Below are positions 10,519-21,273 of a DNA stretch of 64,000 nucleotides, piece by piece. The position numbers and the translations under genes were made by a program. The DNA comes from Lactobacillus isalae. GTDB taxonomy: Bacteria; Bacillota; Bacilli; Lactobacillales; Lactobacillaceae. Below the pieces are notes generated by a model that did no database searches, was not told the DNA's origin, and saw only the letters and a program-made list of their open reading frames with translations. The stretch lies in NCBI RefSeq assembly GCF_947539375.1, contig NZ_OX443569.1:1116001-1180000 (forward strand). Direction: 5' to 3'. The stretch's first letter is position 1. Each line of letters starts with the position of its first letter.

Positions 10519-11967
10519 ATGATCGAAGAAGAAAAAAAGTCTGATGCCAAGAAAATGCTCTGGCCAACGCTAGCAATGATGGCATTTTCAACTGTTTGGG
10601 GCTTTGGGAACGTTGTTAATGGATATGTCTACTTTGATGGTACTAAAGTTGTATTCAGTTGGATACTAATGTTCCTATTATATTTTGTCCCCTATGCATT
10701 AATGGTTGGAGAATTAGGTGCTACCTTCAAAGATGCTAATGGTGGTGTCTCTTCATGGGTAAACGCTACTATGGGTGCAAAATGGGCCTACTATGCTGGA
10801 TGGACATATTGGGCATGTCACGTAGTTTATATTTCAAGTAAAGGTACAGGTGGTTTAAGAGCTATGGCTTGGGGGATTTTTGGAAATACCAAATGGTATG
10901 ATGGACTCCCTACTGCATGGACACAACTTGCAACGCTAGTAATTTTTCTATTCTTCTGCTGGGTCACTACTAAAGGTATTCCAGTTCTTAAAAGTTTAGC
11001 AACTATTGCTGGATCATCGATGTTTATCATGTCAATTTTATTCATCATTATGATGTTTGCCGCTCCAGCAATTAATCCACATGCCGGTTATTATTCAATC
11101 AACTTTAACTGGAAGAATTTTATGCCAACGTTTAATCTAAAATATCTGACTTCACTTTCAATTTTAGTTTTTGCCGTTGGTGGATGTGAGAAAATATCTC
11201 CATATGTAAACAAGGTTAAAAATCCTTCAAAGAACTTCCCTAAAGCCATGATGGCTTTAGCCATTATGGTTATGATTTCCGCAATCTTAGGAACTTTTGC
11301 TATGGCTTTGATGTTTGATCCAAAGGTTGTTAATAATAACTTAAATGAGTATATTTCAAACGGTGCTTACATGGCATTCCAACGTTTAGGTGAATACTAC
11401 CACGTTGGCGGATTATTTATGTACATCTATTCATGGTGTAACGTCATCGGTCAATTTTCTACTTTAGTTATCAGTATCGATGCACCTTTGAGAATGTTAC
11501 TTGGTAGTAAAGAAGCTAAAAACTTTATTCCTAAGAAACTTCTCAAGGTCAATAAACATGGTGCCTACATTAACGGTATTTGGATGGTCGTAATCCTATC
11601 AGGAGGCTTAATTGTTGCACAAGCATTATTACCAGATGCACAAGCTGTTATGGCACAGTTAGTTAAATTAAATTCAACTACAATGCCAATGCGTTACCTA
11701 TGGGTATTTGCAGCTTACATTGCCCTGAGAAAACAGCAAAAGAAATTTGATACTTCATATCAAATGACTAAAAATCAAGGATTAGCTTATACAGCTGGCG
11801 TTTGGTGTTTTATTGTTACAGCTGCCTGCTGTATTTTCGGTATCTACTCACCAGATCCATTTACTTTATTCCTTAACATTATTACCCCAATTATCTTGAT
11901 TGCACTTGGCTTAATTTTACCAGCAATCAAAAAAAGAGAAGATGGTAGTAATCCACTAATGAATTAG
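10519..11967 (+). CDS. APC superfamily amino-acid permease (YjeM-like)
   Basis: 482 residues, about 12 hydrophobic membrane segments. The first segment carries the APC substrate-loop pattern (STVWGFGNVVNGY), followed by GELGATFKDANGGVSSW, typical of amino-acid permeases. Overall pattern is closest, from memory, to the YjeM or glutamate/GABA-antiporter branch of the family. It should exchange or import an amino acid across the cytoplasmic membrane; the substrate is not evident. Single-gene unit with a TATAAT box at 10470-10475, an AGAAAGG ribosome binding site and its own terminator. Confidence 0.8.
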   Translation: MIEEEKKSDAKKMLWPTLAMMAFSTVWGFGNVVNGYVYFDGTKVVFSWILMFLLYFVPYALMVGELGATFKDANGGVSSWVNATMGAKWAYYAGWTYWACHVVYISSKGTGGLRAMAWGIFGNTKWYDGLPTAWTQLATLVIFLFFCWVTTKGIPVLKSLATIAGSSMFIMSILFIIMMFAAPAINPHAGYYSINFNWKNFMPTFNLKYLTSLSILVFAVGGCEKISPYVNKVKNPSKNFPKAMMALAIMVMISAILGTFAMALMFDPKVVNNNLNEYISNGAYMAFQRLGEYYHVGGLFMYIYSWCNVIGQFSTLVISIDAPLRMLLGSKEAKNFIPKKLLKVNKHGAYINGIWMVVILSGGLIVAQALLPDAQAVMAQLVKLNSTTMPMRYLWVFAAYIALRKQQKKFDTSYQMTKNQGLAYTAGVWCFIVTAACCIFGIYSPDPFTLFLNIITPIILIALGLILPAIKKREDGSNPLMN

Positions 11968-11970
11968 CTG

Positions 11971-12005
11971 AAAATGCACGATAGCCAATATCGTGCATTT
12001 TTTCT
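11971..12005 (+). terminator. Terminator of the APC permease gene
   Basis: Perfect 12-bp stem AAATGCACGATA/TATCGTGCATTT, 5-nt loop, T run; immediately after the stop codon. Confidence 0.88.
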
Positions 12006-12027
12006 ACATAAAATTAGGTTTGATTAG

Positions 12028-12056
12028 TTGACATGATTAAAAGTAAGTGATTTAAT
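12028..12056 (+). promoter_or_regulatory. Promoter of clpP
   Basis: Consensus -35 TTGACA (12028-12033), 17-bp spacer, -10 TTTAAT (12051-12056). The -10 abuts the CIRCE operator. Confidence 0.85.
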
Positions 12057-12082
12057 TAGCACTGTGCTTATTAGAGTGCTAA
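12056..12082 (+). promoter_or_regulatory. CIRCE element (HrcA operator) of clpP
   Basis: TTAGCACTG-N9-GAGTGCTAA matches the CIRCE consensus TTAGCACTC-N9-GAGTGCTAA with one mismatch. It covers the transcription start of clpP, so HrcA binding would block initiation. No CtsR heptad repeat was seen beside it. Confidence 0.9.
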
Positions 12083-12104
12083 TTTTGTTTAGGAGGTAAA
12101 ATTA

Positions 12105-12692
12105 ATGCTCGTACCTACAGTTATTGAACAAACTGCACGTGGTGAACGTGCCTACGACATTTATTCAAGATTATTAAAAGATAGAATCATTATGCTTAGC
12201 GGTGAGATTAACGACCAAATGGCTAACTCTATCATTGCTCAACTTTTATTCTTAGATGCACAAGATAATACCAAAGATATTTCGCTTTATATTAATTCTC
12301 CAGGTGGTGTTATTACCTCTGGTCTAGCAATTATGGATACTATGAACTTTATTAAGTCAGACGTTTCTACTATTGCAATTGGTATGGCTGCTTCTATGGC
12401 ATCAATTCTTTTGACTAGTGGAACTAAGGGTAAGCGTTTCGCATTGCCAAATTCAACAGTTCTTATTCACCAACCTTTAGGTGGTGCACAAGGTCAACAA
12501 ACTGATATTCAAATTGCTGCTAATGAAATTTTGAAGAGTCGTAAAAAGCTTAACCAAATTTTACATGAAACTACTGGTCAACCTCTTGATAAGATCCTTA
12601 AGGATACTGAACGTGATAACTACTTATCCGCTGAAGAAGCTAAAGACTATGGTTTAATTGATGAAATCTTGGTTAACCAAAAGAAAGATTAA
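12105..12692 (+). CDS. clpP: ATP-dependent Clp protease proteolytic subunit
   Basis: 195 residues. Forms the tetradecameric serine-protease chamber that works with ClpX, ClpC or ClpE to degrade misfolded and regulatory proteins. Catalytic Ser97 lies in GMAASMAS (93-100) and His122 in [15 protein letters not shown] (64-68) forms the oxyanion region. AGGAGG ribosome binding site 9 bp before the ATG. Monocistronic, with a consensus promoter, CIRCE operator and terminator. The adaptors MecA and SpxH-like at the far end of the window would feed substrates to the same protease. Confidence 0.98.
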   Translation: MLVPTVIEQTARGERAYDIYSRLLKDRIIMLSGEINDQMANSIIAQLLFLDAQDNTKDISLYINSPGGVITSGLAIMDTMNFIKSDVSTIAIGMAASMASILLTSGTKGKRFALPNSTVLIHQPLGGAQGQQTDIQIAANEILKSRKKLNQILHETTGQPLDKILKDTERDNYLSAEEAKDYGLIDEILVNQKKD

Positions 12693-12707
12693 TGTAATTG
12701 AATAAAC

Positions 12708-12738
12708 AAAAATAGAGCTCAATGAGCTCTATTTTTTT
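12708..12738. terminator. Bidirectional terminator between clpP and whiA
   Basis: AAAATAGAGCTC and GAGCTCTATTTT form a perfect stem around a 3-nt loop, with A/T runs on both sides, between convergent genes. Confidence 0.88.
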
Positions 12739-12740
12739 AC

Positions 12741-13682
12741 CTAATTTTCTTCTTTTAACTGCTGCGCCATCTCACGAATTTTTTGAAAACGATGGTTAAC
12801 TCCTGATTTTGAAATTGGACCATCTGGCACTTGAGCTGCAACTTCCTTAAGAGAAAGTTCTGGATGAGTAAGTCTAAAGCGCGCCAAAATTGCTAGCTTT
12901 TCTGGAAGATTTTCTAAACCTATCTTTTCATCAATCAATTGAATATCTTCAACTTGCTTAGCAGCAGCATTTGCTGTTTTTTTCAAATTAGCTGTATCAC
13001 AATTTACTAAGCGATTTACTGAATTACGCATATCTCGCATAATTCTCAAATCTTCAAATGCCAGCATTGCATTAACAGCACCCACAATATGTAAGAAATC
13101 GCCAATCTTTTCAGCTTCTTTTAAATATACAATATATCCACTACGTCTTCTTGTAGCTTTTGCATTTAAGTAAAAGAAATTATTCATTAAATCTAACAAA
13201 TCTTGATTGTGATTTTCATAAAGCGAATAAATTTCTAAATGATAACGGCTAGTTTCTGGATTATTTACACTGCCAGCTGCTAAAAACGCACCTCTTAAAT
13301 ATGACATTGCTCTTTGTTCTGAGGTCATAATTTTTTCTGGAATCCCAGTAATCAAGCCATTTTCGCTATCAAAAATTTCTAAATCACTCAAAATTTCGTG
13401 TACTTGTTTCTGAAGCCGAACCAAATACTGATAGTTCTTTTTTAACTTCATTTTTTTAGAAACAATTAACAAGGGCTCAATTCCATAAGCTGTTTTAATT
13501 AATGAAAAGATTCTTCTCGCAATTGCTGGATTTTCAGTTGTAATATCTAAGCTAAATTGGCGATCATGCAAGCTAAGTACACCGTTCATTCGCAAAAAAG
13601 CTGCTAGTTCTGCCTTAGCATGTTCTGGATGAACTGGCAAACTAGTTAGTTCTTTTTTTACATCACTTGCGTATGAAACCAT
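12741..13682 (-). CDS. whiA: WhiA, DNA-binding sporulation/division regulator homologue
   Basis: 313 residues. WhiA proteins join a LAGLIDADG-like N-terminal domain to a C-terminal helix-turn-helix; in non-sporulating Firmicutes they affect cell division and chromosome segregation. Here residues about 90-190 include [21 protein letters not shown], and the C-terminal HTH is [16 protein letters not shown]...[12 protein letters not shown]. Third gene of rapZ-yvcK-whiA (4 bp after yvcK), the conserved trio in Firmicutes. Confidence 0.95.
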   Translation of the reverse strand: MVSYASDVKKELTSLPVHPEHAKAELAAFLRMNGVLSLHDRQFSLDITTENPAIARRIFSLIKTAYGIEPLLIVSKKMKLKKNYQYLVRLQKQVHEILSDLEIFDSENGLITGIPEKIMTSEQRAMSYLRGAFLAAGSVNNPETSRYHLEIYSLYENHNQDLLDLMNNFFYLNAKATRRRSGYIVYLKEAEKIGDFLHIVGAVNAMLAFEDLRIMRDMRNSVNRLVNCDTANLKKTANAAAKQVEDIQLIDEKIGLENLPEKLAILARFRLTHPELSLKEVAAQVPDGPISKSGVNHRFQKIREMAQQLKEEN

Positions 13683-13685
13683 TAA

Positions 13686-14723
13686 CTAATCCTGTTCCTT
13701 CTGTCTGCGACAATATGCTTCAAAAGCTAAATTTAATATTTCATCAGCCACTTTTTTTCCATCATGGAAAACCAAGCCGCTATGTTGATCAATAAAGTCA
13801 GCTGTAATTACGCGACAATCTTGAGCACGTAATCCCGCAAAGTCATTTCTTACCGGTTCAAGATAAGCATCATAGTCAGCTGGATTAAATTTACTCATAT
13901 CAATTTTTGCTCCATTTACTAGAGCTGTATTAATATAGTGTCCACCTAAGTGATCATTAATTACCTGAACGTGTTCAGCAGCTGTAAAGTGATCTGTTTC
14001 ACCTTGCTGAGTCATAATATTACAAATATAAATTACCTCAGCCTTTGTTTGTCTTACTGCATCCCCCAAATTAGAAATCATTAAATTAGGTAAAATTGAA
14101 GTAAATAAACTTCCTGGTCCTAAAACTACCGCATCCGCCTGCATAATAGCAGCCAAAACTGGTAATACTGCCTTAGGTTCATCGTCAGAATCTGTATCAG
14201 TTACCCAAACACGCTTAATTCTTTTATCCTTTGCAGTAATTTCGGTTTCTCCTGCTTCGGTTGTTCCATCAACAAATTCTGCATTCAAGGTCAAAGGTTC
14301 ATTTGAAGCAGGAAAAATTCGACCATCAATTCTCATCATTCTGGATAAAGATTGAACTGCGTCAAAAATATTTCCCTGCATTTCATCTAAAGCAGCAATA
14401 ATTAAATTTCCAATCGCATGACCTGCAAAAAATGAATCAGAAGAATTAAAACGATATTGAAAAATATCTTTTTCTTCTTTTGGTAAATCCGACAAAGAAA
14501 CTAATACGTTTCTAATATCACCTGGCGGAACTACATTAATATAGTCTCTAATTGCACCGGACGATCCACCATCGTCTGCCACAGTAACAATTGCAGTTAT
14601 ATCAGCATTTTGCTCTTTTAAAGCATTTAAAATAACAGGTAAACCTGTTCCACCGCCAATAACAACAATTTTAGGGCGACGTCCGCGAATGACACGTACA
14701 ATTTTATTTTCTCCGTACGCCAT
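13686..14723 (-). CDS. yvcK: YvcK/GlmR-like regulator of carbon flux and cell-wall precursor supply
   Basis: 345 residues, CofD-like fold. B. subtilis YvcK (GlmR) binds UDP-GlcNAc and is needed on gluconeogenic carbon sources. Visible nucleotide-sugar-binding loops are [16 protein letters not shown] (about 21-36), [10 protein letters not shown] (about 47-56) and PPGDIRNVL. Also seen is the GPGSLFTSI motif in the C-terminal half. Second gene of rapZ-yvcK-whiA, 11 bp after rapZ. Family identity is firm; the physiological role in this organism is inferred. Confidence 0.94.
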   Translation of the reverse strand: MAYGENKIVRVIRGRRPKIVVIGGGTGLPVILNALKEQNADITAIVTVADDGGSSGAIRDYINVVPPGDIRNVLVSLSDLPKEEKDIFQYRFNSSDSFFAGHAIGNLIIAALDEMQGNIFDAVQSLSRMMRIDGRIFPASNEPLTLNAEFVDGTTEAGETEITAKDKRIKRVWVTDTDSDDEPKAVLPVLAAIMQADAVVLGPGSLFTSILPNLMISNLGDAVRQTKAEVIYICNIMTQQGETDHFTAAEHVQVINDHLGGHYINTALVNGAKIDMSKFNPADYDAYLEPVRNDFAGLRAQDCRVITADFIDQHSGLVFHDGKKVADEILNLAFEAYCRRQKEQD

Positions 14724-14734
14724 CTCGAACTCCT

Positions 14735-15610
14735 TTATTGTCCAATATAACGACTAATTTCTCGATGAGAAATATCAACTGGATATTTCTTAGCCAAATC
14801 AACTGCCAATTGGCGTGCAATTGAAACACTCCTGTGTTGACCACCAGTACATCCAATTGCGATAGTTAATTTTTCTTTACCTTCAGCAATATATCCGGGA
14901 ATAGCCGTCTCCAACATGTCTAAAAATTTAGCATAAAACTCTTTGGTTTCTTTCTTGCTCATTACATAATCAAAAACTCGACGATCTAAGCCTGTAAATG
15001 GTTTAAGCTGCGGAATATAAAAAGGATTTGGTAAAAATCTTACATCCATCACAATATCAGCATCAATTGGGATGCCATACTTAAATCCGAAGCTCATTAC
15101 TTCGATTGAGAAAGTACGAGTTTGATTATCTCCAAACTTATCTACTAATTTTGCCTTTAATTCTTTTGTAGATAAACGGGAGGTATCAATTATTATATTA
15201 GAAATATTTTTTGTTCTTGATAAAATAGCTCTTTCTTCTTGAATACCATCAAGTAATCGGCCTGTATGAGCCAAAGGTGGTAAACGTCTTGTTTCTTTAT
15301 ATCTAGATACTAAAACATCATCTGAAGCATCTAAAAATAAGACAGTTGACTGAACATTTTGGCTATCCTCTAAAGATTTAATTTCATCAACTAAATCTTT
15401 ATAGAAACTTTTCACTCTTAGGTCAACAACTACCGCTGCCTTACTAAAATCTGACGAATTGTTAATCAATTCCCAGAAACTTCCCAACAATTCTGGTGGT
15501 AAGTTGTCTACCACAAAATATCCCATGTCTTCTAAAGCTTTAATAGCAACAGTTTTACCTGCGCCACTCATACCAGTAACAATTAATAATTGTTTTTTCT
15601 GTTCAGCCAT
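14735..15610 (-). CDS. rapZ: RapZ/YvcJ family nucleotide-binding protein
   Basis: 291 residues. Walker A GMSGAGKT (13-20) in a P-loop kinase-like N-terminal domain and the family C-terminal sequence [14 protein letters not shown]. In E. coli RapZ guides RNase E cleavage of GlmZ; in Bacillus YvcJ is a nucleotide-hydrolysing protein of less clear role linked to competence. First gene of the rapZ-yvcK-whiA operon, with AGGAGGG before the ATG and an extended -10 upstream. Confidence 0.94.
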   Translation of the reverse strand: MAEQKKQLLIVTGMSGAGKTVAIKALEDMGYFVVDNLPPELLGSFWELINNSSDFSKAAVVVDLRVKSFYKDLVDEIKSLEDSQNVQSTVLFLDASDDVLVSRYKETRRLPPLAHTGRLLDGIQEERAILSRTKNISNIIIDTSRLSTKELKAKLVDKFGDNQTRTFSIEVMSFGFKYGIPIDADIVMDVRFLPNPFYIPQLKPFTGLDRRVFDYVMSKKETKEFYAKFLDMLETAIPGYIAEGKEKLTIAIGCTGGQHRSVSIARQLAVDLAKKYPVDISHREISRYIGQ

Positions 15611-15631
15611 AGCTATCCCTCCTTAATCGCT

Positions 15632-15640
15632 ATTATAACA
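15632..15640 (-). promoter_or_regulatory. Extended -10 promoter of rapZ-yvcK-whiA
   Basis: Minus strand TGTTATAAT: a perfect TATAAT (15637-15632) with the TGn extension, 22 bp before the start codon and after the hdeD terminator. No clear -35. Confidence 0.65.
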
Positions 15641-15665
15641 TACCGGGTGTTTCATTTTTTGAATA

Positions 15666-15708
15666 AAAATAAAAAGCCGTTATCTTATAGTTTAAGATAC
15701 GACTTTTT
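15666..15708 (-). terminator. Terminator of the HdeD-like gene
   Basis: Long stem AAAAAGTCGTATCTTA/TAAGATAACGGCTTTTT (one mismatch or bulge), 5-nt loop, T-rich tail on the minus strand, 4 bp after the stop codon. Confidence 0.82.
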
Positions 15709-15711
15709 ATT

Positions 15712-16251
15712 TTATCTATGCATCCATGAAACAAAGATTTCATTGATTCCAAATACCATTAACCAAAATGCTACTAAGTATACCAAAGTAACAGCTGCAA
15801 GCATTGGATTGAACAATAAAGCAAAAGCAATAATTAAACTAATAATGTTCAAGATTAAGCAAAGAACAAAATAGCCAGTTGAATATTCGCGTAAGTGCCA
15901 TGAAAAGATTATTCCAATAATTGAATCGGCTAAGAACCAAATAGCAAACAAAATTGCTAAGGTTAATCCCCCAATTTCACGTGAACATAAGAATAAAACT
16001 CCGATTACAATATCGATAATTGCTGATACTAAGGTTACCCAGCTCAAATCAAAAATATTATGGAATTTTACATATGCTGAAATCCAAATAATTCCTTGTA
16101 AAATTGATAAAATACCAAATACAAATACAAATGCGCTTAAGCCACGACCAGGATAGCGCAGTAACAAGAATGATGCAATAACAAACAAAATACCTGCTAT
16201 GAATGAACCCCAGTCAAAGCCTTGGTGTCTAGAATTATAAATGTCGTTCAT
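15712..16251 (-). CDS. HdeD-like (DUF308) membrane protein
   Basis: 179 residues with about six hydrophobic segments arranged as a repeated pair pattern (FIAGILFVIASFLLL, VFVFGILSILQGI, ... MVFGINEIFVSWM), characteristic of the HdeD/DUF308 family. E. coli HdeD is implicated in acid resistance at high cell density; no catalytic residues are visible and the function here is unknown. It follows uvrA by 49 bp and ends in its own terminator, so it may be co-transcribed with uvrBA, though no functional link is evident. Confidence 0.8.
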   Translation of the reverse strand: MNDIYNSRHQGFDWGSFIAGILFVIASFLLLRYPGRGLSAFVFVFGILSILQGIIWISAYVKFHNIFDLSWVTLVSAIIDIVIGVLFLCSREIGGLTLAILFAIWFLADSIIGIIFSWHLREYSTGYFVLCLILNIISLIIAFALLFNPMLAAVTLVYLVAFWLMVFGINEIFVSWMHR

Positions 16252-16300
16252 TTTTATATCCTCCCAGATAATATTCTACACTTAATTTTCTAAAACACCA

Positions 16301-19168
16301 TTAACTTTCCTCTGGCTTATCTTTATCATTCATCAACTCTTTGGTTAGCTTAGTATCTCGCTCCAAAACTGGTTTTAAGTATTGACCAGTATAGCTCTCT
16401 TTAACTTTAGCCACTTCTTCTGGAGTACCGGTAGCCACTACTTGGCCACCTCCATCTCCACCTTCAGGACCTAAATCAATTAACCAATCGGCATTCTTAA
16501 TGACATCCAAGTTATGTTCAATAATTAAAACTGTATTTCCTTCATCAACTAAGCGTTGCAATACTTCTAGCAAGCGTTTGATATCATCAGTGTGTAAACC
16601 GGTTGTTGGTTCATCCAAGATATAGAAGTTATTACCAGTTGAAAGTTTCTGCAGCTCTGATGCCAATTTCATTCTTTGAGCTTCACCACCAGATAAAGTG
16701 GTAGCAGACTGACCAAGTTTTACATAACCTAGTCCAACATCAACAATTGTTTGCAGTTTGCGATGAATTTTAGGAATATTTTCAAAGAACTTGCAAGCTT
16801 CATTAATCGTCATATTTAAGACTTGAGAAATATTCTTTTCACGATAAGTAACTTCTAAAGTTTCTGAATTATACCTTGTCCCATGACAAACCTCACAAGG
16901 CACATAAACATCTGGCAAGAAATTCATTTCAATTTTAATGATTCCATCGCCATGACATGCTTCACATCTACCGCCCTTAACATTAAAGGAAAATCTAGCT
17001 TTAGTATATCCACGCATTTTTGCTTCATTAGTCTGCGCAAATAAAGCACGAATATCATCAAACACACTGGTATAGGTAGCTGGGTTACTGCGCGGAGTTC
17101 TCCCAATAGGACTTTGATCAATATCGATAATCTTTTCGATATTTTTATATCCCTTAATTGACTTATATTTACCAGGCTTAGCTGAGTTATTATTTAATTT
17201 TTGCGCTAAAGCACGCTTTAAAATCAAGTTAACAAGAGTGGACTTTCCAGAACCTGAAACGCCTGTTACCACAACAAACTTACCTAAAGGAAAGTCAACT
17301 GAGATATCCTTCAAGTTATTTTCTGCAGCACCAGTAACAGTAATTTTCTTACCATTACCCTTTCTACGTTCTAATGGAACAGGAACAATCTTTTTACCTG
17401 ATAGATATTGCCCAGTTAAAGATTCTGGATTCTTCATTACTTCTTCCGGTGTACCAGCAGCCATTACTTTTCCACCATATACACCAGCTCCTGGTCCCAT
17501 ATCAACCAAATAATCTGCTTGTTTCATAGTTTCATCGTCATGTTCGACCACAATCAATGAATTACCAAGATCTCGCATCTTTTTAAGAGAAGAAATAAGA
17601 CGATCATTATCGCGTTGATGAAGACCAATTGATGGCTCATCTAAAATGTACATAACACCAGATAAATTAGATCCAATCTGAGTTGCCAACCTAATTCTCT
17701 GAGCTTCTCCACCAGATAAGGTTCCAGCAGAACGAGATAAAGTTAAATAATCTAAACCAACATTAATTAAAAAAGTTAAACGATCCCGTACTTCTTTCAA
17801 AATTGGCTTAGCAATCATCTCTTCTTGTTCACTTAATTTCACTGAATTAAAGAACTCTAATGACTTAGCGATTGAAAGATCTGAAGCTTCAGCAATGTCT
17901 TTACCATTTACTTTTACTGCTAGAGCTTTTTCGTTTAGTCTCTTACCATGACACGTTGAGCAGGTCAATTCAGTCATATACTTCCCCATCGCATCACGCA
18001 TAAATTTAGACATTGGGTGATGATAACGACGATTGATATTATTTAAAATTCCTTCAAATTCTTGAACAGTATCATTTACACCAAAATCGCCTTCAAGATG
18101 AAATTTGATCTTCTTTCCATTTGAGCCATTTAAAATTAAATCTTTTTGTCTCTTAGTTAATTTTTTATATGGCTTATCTAGAGGGATCTTCAATGCTTTG
18201 CAAGCCTGTTCTAACATTGCTGTATAGTATTTAGAATTAGCCCAAGGAACTAATGCCCCATCACCTAAAGTCTTATCCTTATCGGGAATTACTAAATCTT
18301 CATCAACTGATAGTTTCATCCCTAATCCATCACAATCAGGACAAGCTCCAAAAGGTGCATTAAATGAAAATAGGCGTGGTTCCATTTCACCGACAGTAAA
18401 GCCACAAATTGGACAAGCATAGTATTCTGAAAAGTTAATGCGTTCGCCTTTAATCACATCTACATCCATATAGCCATCAGCTAAACGAAGAGCAGCTTCA
18501 ACAGAATCGAATAAACGACTACGAATATTTTCTTTAACAATTAAACGGTCGACAACAATATCAATACTGTGGCGCTTATTTTTATCTAGGTCAAAATCGT
18601 CAGTAATCTCATGCATTTCACCATCGACAATTACACGAACATAACCCGCACGCTGAATCCGTTTAAAGACTTCCTTGTGTTCCCCTCTTTTAGCACGAAT
18701 AACAGGAGCTAAAATCTGAATCCTACTTCTTTCAGGTAAATTCATCACTCGATCTACCATTTGATCCACGCTTTGTCTTTCAATTAAAGTCCCATCATTT
18801 GGACAAATTGGATGACCTACACGTGCCCATAACAAACGCAAATAATCATTGATTTCTGTTACAGTTCCAACTGTTGAACGTGGATTATGGGAAGTAGTCT
18901 TTTGATCAATAGAAATTGCTGGATTTAGTCCATCGATTGAATCCACATCAGCCTTGTCCATTTGACCTAAGAATTGTCTCGCATAACTTGATAGAGATTC
19001 TACATATCTTCTTCTACCCTCAGCATATAAAGTATCGAAGGCTAATGAACTTTTTCCCGAGCCTGATAAACCAGTAATAACTACTAATTTATCCTTAGGA
19101 ATTGATAAACTTATATCTTTTAAGTTATGTTCTCGAGCTCCATGAATAACGATTTTATCATTTACCAT
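16301..19168 (-). CDS. uvrA: Excinuclease ABC subunit A
   Basis: 955 residues. DNA damage-recognition ATPase of nucleotide excision repair, working with UvrB. Two ABC modules are visible: Walker A GLSGSGKSS (about 33-41) and GVSGSGKST (about 640), each with an LSGGEAQRIRLA or LSGGEAQRMKLA signature. Zinc-binding clusters CPICGF...CPDCDG, CSTC and CEACHGDG...CEVCHG are intact. It lies 20 bp after uvrB with a GGAGG ribosome binding site, so uvrB-uvrA is an operon. Confidence 0.98.
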   Translation of the reverse strand: MVNDKIVIHGAREHNLKDISLSIPKDKLVVITGLSGSGKSSLAFDTLYAEGRRRYVESLSSYARQFLGQMDKADVDSIDGLNPAISIDQKTTSHNPRSTVGTVTEINDYLRLLWARVGHPICPNDGTLIERQSVDQMVDRVMNLPERSRIQILAPVIRAKRGEHKEVFKRIQRAGYVRVIVDGEMHEITDDFDLDKNKRHSIDIVVDRLIVKENIRSRLFDSVEAALRLADGYMDVDVIKGERINFSEYYACPICGFTVGEMEPRLFSFNAPFGACPDCDGLGMKLSVDEDLVIPDKDKTLGDGALVPWANSKYYTAMLEQACKALKIPLDKPYKKLTKRQKDLILNGSNGKKIKFHLEGDFGVNDTVQEFEGILNNINRRYHHPMSKFMRDAMGKYMTELTCSTCHGKRLNEKALAVKVNGKDIAEASDLSIAKSLEFFNSVKLSEQEEMIAKPILKEVRDRLTFLINVGLDYLTLSRSAGTLSGGEAQRIRLATQIGSNLSGVMYILDEPSIGLHQRDNDRLISSLKKMRDLGNSLIVVEHDDETMKQADYLVDMGPGAGVYGGKVMAAGTPEEVMKNPESLTGQYLSGKKIVPVPLERRKGNGKKITVTGAAENNLKDISVDFPLGKFVVVTGVSGSGKSTLVNLILKRALAQKLNNNSAKPGKYKSIKGYKNIEKIIDIDQSPIGRTPRSNPATYTSVFDDIRALFAQTNEAKMRGYTKARFSFNVKGGRCEACHGDGIIKIEMNFLPDVYVPCEVCHGTRYNSETLEVTYREKNISQVLNMTINEACKFFENIPKIHRKLQTIVDVGLGYVKLGQSATTLSGGEAQRMKLASELQKLSTGNNFYILDEPTTGLHTDDIKRLLEVLQRLVDEGNTVLIIEHNLDVIKNADWLIDLGPEGGDGGGQVVATGTPEEVAKVKESYTGQYLKPVLERDTKLTKELMNDKDKPEES

Positions 19169-19188
19169 TTAACAATTATCCTCCTCTA

Positions 19189-21204
19189 CTACTTTTTCTT
19201 TTCATGCACTTGATTTTGTAAAGCCATAATTGCATCACGCAAGTTAGCAGCTTCTTCAAAGTCCAACTTCTTAGCAGCTTCCTGCATTTGAGCAGTTAAA
19301 GTTTTAATCATATTCTGCTTTTGTTTCTTAGTCAACTCATCAAAGTTTAGGTCAGCAAAGCTTTCTTTATTTTCTTTATCGTCGCTATCTTTAGTAATTG
19401 AGATGACATCTCTGATTGGCTTAACAATAGTCTTAGGCGTAATACCATGTTCTTTGTTAAATTTCATCTGCAAACTACGTCTTCTCTCCGTAGCGTCAAT
19501 TGCTTCACGCATCGAATCCGTAATTGAGTCAGCATACATAATTACTTTACCATTTGAATTTCTGGCAGCCCGACCAATCGTCTGAACTAAAGGCCTAGTT
19601 GAGCGTAAAAATCCTTCTTTATCTGCATCTAAAATTGCGACTAAAGAAACCTCAGGCACATCAATACCCTCTCGTAACAGATTAATCCCAATTAAGACAT
19701 CGAATTTTCCAAGACGTAAGTCGCGAATAATTTCAAGACGTTCTAATGTCTTAATATCTGAATGCAAATAACGTACCTTAATCCCTAGATCTTTTAGGTA
19801 GTCGGTTAGATCTTCAGCCATATTTTTAGTTAAAGTTGTAACAAAAACACGTTCATCGCGATCAATTCGCTTATTAATTTCGCCAACTAAATCATCAATT
19901 TGGCCCTTAATTGGACGGACTTCAATTTCAGGATCAAGTAATCCTGTAGGTCGAATAATTTGTTCAACTTTATGATCGGTTTGGTTTAATTCATAGTCGC
20001 CTGGAGTTGCTGAAACATACATTATTTGGTTAACATGCTTTTCGAACTCTTCTAACTTTAATGGTCGGTTATCTAAAGCTGAAGGTAGTCTAAAACCATA
20101 ATCAATTAAAGTTTGTTTACGTGCTCTGTCTCCGTTATACATTGCCTTTAATTCCGGCATTGTAGCATGAGATTCGTCAATTAAAATTAAAAAATCATCA
20201 GGGAAGAAATCAAGCAAAGTATGTGGTGGTTGGCCTGCTTGACGACCTTCCATATGACGGGAATAGTTTTCAATCCCATTTGTATAACCCACTTCACTCA
20301 TCATTTCCATGTCATAAGTGGTTCTTTGCTTAATTCTTTGAGCTTCTAAAAGTTTACCTTCACCTTCAAATTTCTTGACCTGAATATTCATTTCATCTTT
20401 GATTGAGGCTAAAGCTCTTTGCATAATTTGTTCATTAGTAACAAAGTGCGTAGCTGGGAAGATTGATACTTGTTCACGTTCACCAATTACTTCACCAGTC
20501 AAAGAATCTACTTCTACAATTCGATCAATTTCATCCCCAAAAAATTCCACTCTAAATGCATGATCAGAATATCCAGCGGGGAAAATTTCTACTACGTCTC
20601 CACGCACTCTGAAGCGACCACGTTGAAAGTCAATATCATTACGATCATATTGAATATTTACTAAGTCTCGTAATAATACATCCCGGCTAATTTCCTGTCC
20701 TGCAGATAAAGATACTACGCTTGCCGCATATTCTCTTGGATCACCCAAACCATAAATGCATGATACAGAAGCTACGACAATTACATCGTTTCTAGACATT
20801 AAATCACTAGTGGTTTTATGACGCAATTGATCAATTTCATCATTAATTGATGAATCTTTTTCAATATAAGTATCTGACTGCGGTACATAAGCTTCTGGCT
20901 GATAGTAATCATAGTAAGATACAAAATAATCAACGGCATTTTTAGGGAAAAATTCTTTAAATTCACCATAAAGTTGACCAACTAAAGTTTTATTATGCGA
21001 GATAACTAAAGTTGGCTTGTTCAACTTGGCAATTACGTTCGCCATAGTAAAAGTCTTCCCAGTACCAGTTGCACCTTCTAAGATTTGTGCTTTTTCTCCT
21101 TGTTCAAAGCCATCGGTCAACTTTTTAATTGCTTGCTCTTGATCTCCTGCTGGTTGAAATTTAGAGACAAGTTCAAATTTCTTATTTTTTTGTCGTCTAA
21201 TCAT
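19189..21204 (-). CDS. uvrB: Excinuclease ABC subunit B
   Basis: 671 residues. Helicase-like subunit that verifies damage and recruits UvrC. Walker A GATGTGKT (about 40-47), the beta-hairpin sequence [12 protein letters not shown], Walker B DESHAT, helicase motif QTIGRAARN and the C-terminal UVR motif ([13 protein letters not shown]) are present. The ribosome binding site GGAGG follows a strong terminator hairpin by only 2-3 nt, and an SOS-box-like dyad lies at 21274-21289, so expression must involve both SOS control and read-through. Confidence 0.98.
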   Translation of the reverse strand: MIRRQKNKKFELVSKFQPAGDQEQAIKKLTDGFEQGEKAQILEGATGTGKTFTMANVIAKLNKPTLVISHNKTLVGQLYGEFKEFFPKNAVDYFVSYYDYYQPEAYVPQSDTYIEKDSSINDEIDQLRHKTTSDLMSRNDVIVVASVSCIYGLGDPREYAASVVSLSAGQEISRDVLLRDLVNIQYDRNDIDFQRGRFRVRGDVVEIFPAGYSDHAFRVEFFGDEIDRIVEVDSLTGEVIGEREQVSIFPATHFVTNEQIMQRALASIKDEMNIQVKKFEGEGKLLEAQRIKQRTTYDMEMMSEVGYTNGIENYSRHMEGRQAGQPPHTLLDFFPDDFLILIDESHATMPELKAMYNGDRARKQTLIDYGFRLPSALDNRPLKLEEFEKHVNQIMYVSATPGDYELNQTDHKVEQIIRPTGLLDPEIEVRPIKGQIDDLVGEINKRIDRDERVFVTTLTKNMAEDLTDYLKDLGIKVRYLHSDIKTLERLEIIRDLRLGKFDVLIGINLLREGIDVPEVSLVAILDADKEGFLRSTRPLVQTIGRAARNSNGKVIMYADSITDSMREAIDATERRRSLQMKFNKEHGITPKTIVKPIRDVISITKDSDDKENKESFADLNFDELTKKQKQNMIKTLTAQMQEAAKKLDFEEAANLRDAIMALQNQVHEKKK

Positions 21205-21218
21205 TTTTCATCCTCCGC

Positions 21219-21248
21219 AAAAAAAGTTGGACTAAAATAGCCCAACTT
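21219..21248 (-). terminator. Terminator hairpin between pgcA and uvrB, in the uvrB leader
   Basis: Minus strand AAGTTGGGCTA-TTT-TAGTCCAACTT is an 11-bp stem (one G-U) followed by seven T, then GCGGAGG, the uvrB ribosome binding site. It is well placed to end pgcA transcription but leaves no space for a promoter between it and uvrB. Confidence 0.85.
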
Positions 21249-21273
21249 CTATTAACGTATTTATTTTACTACA

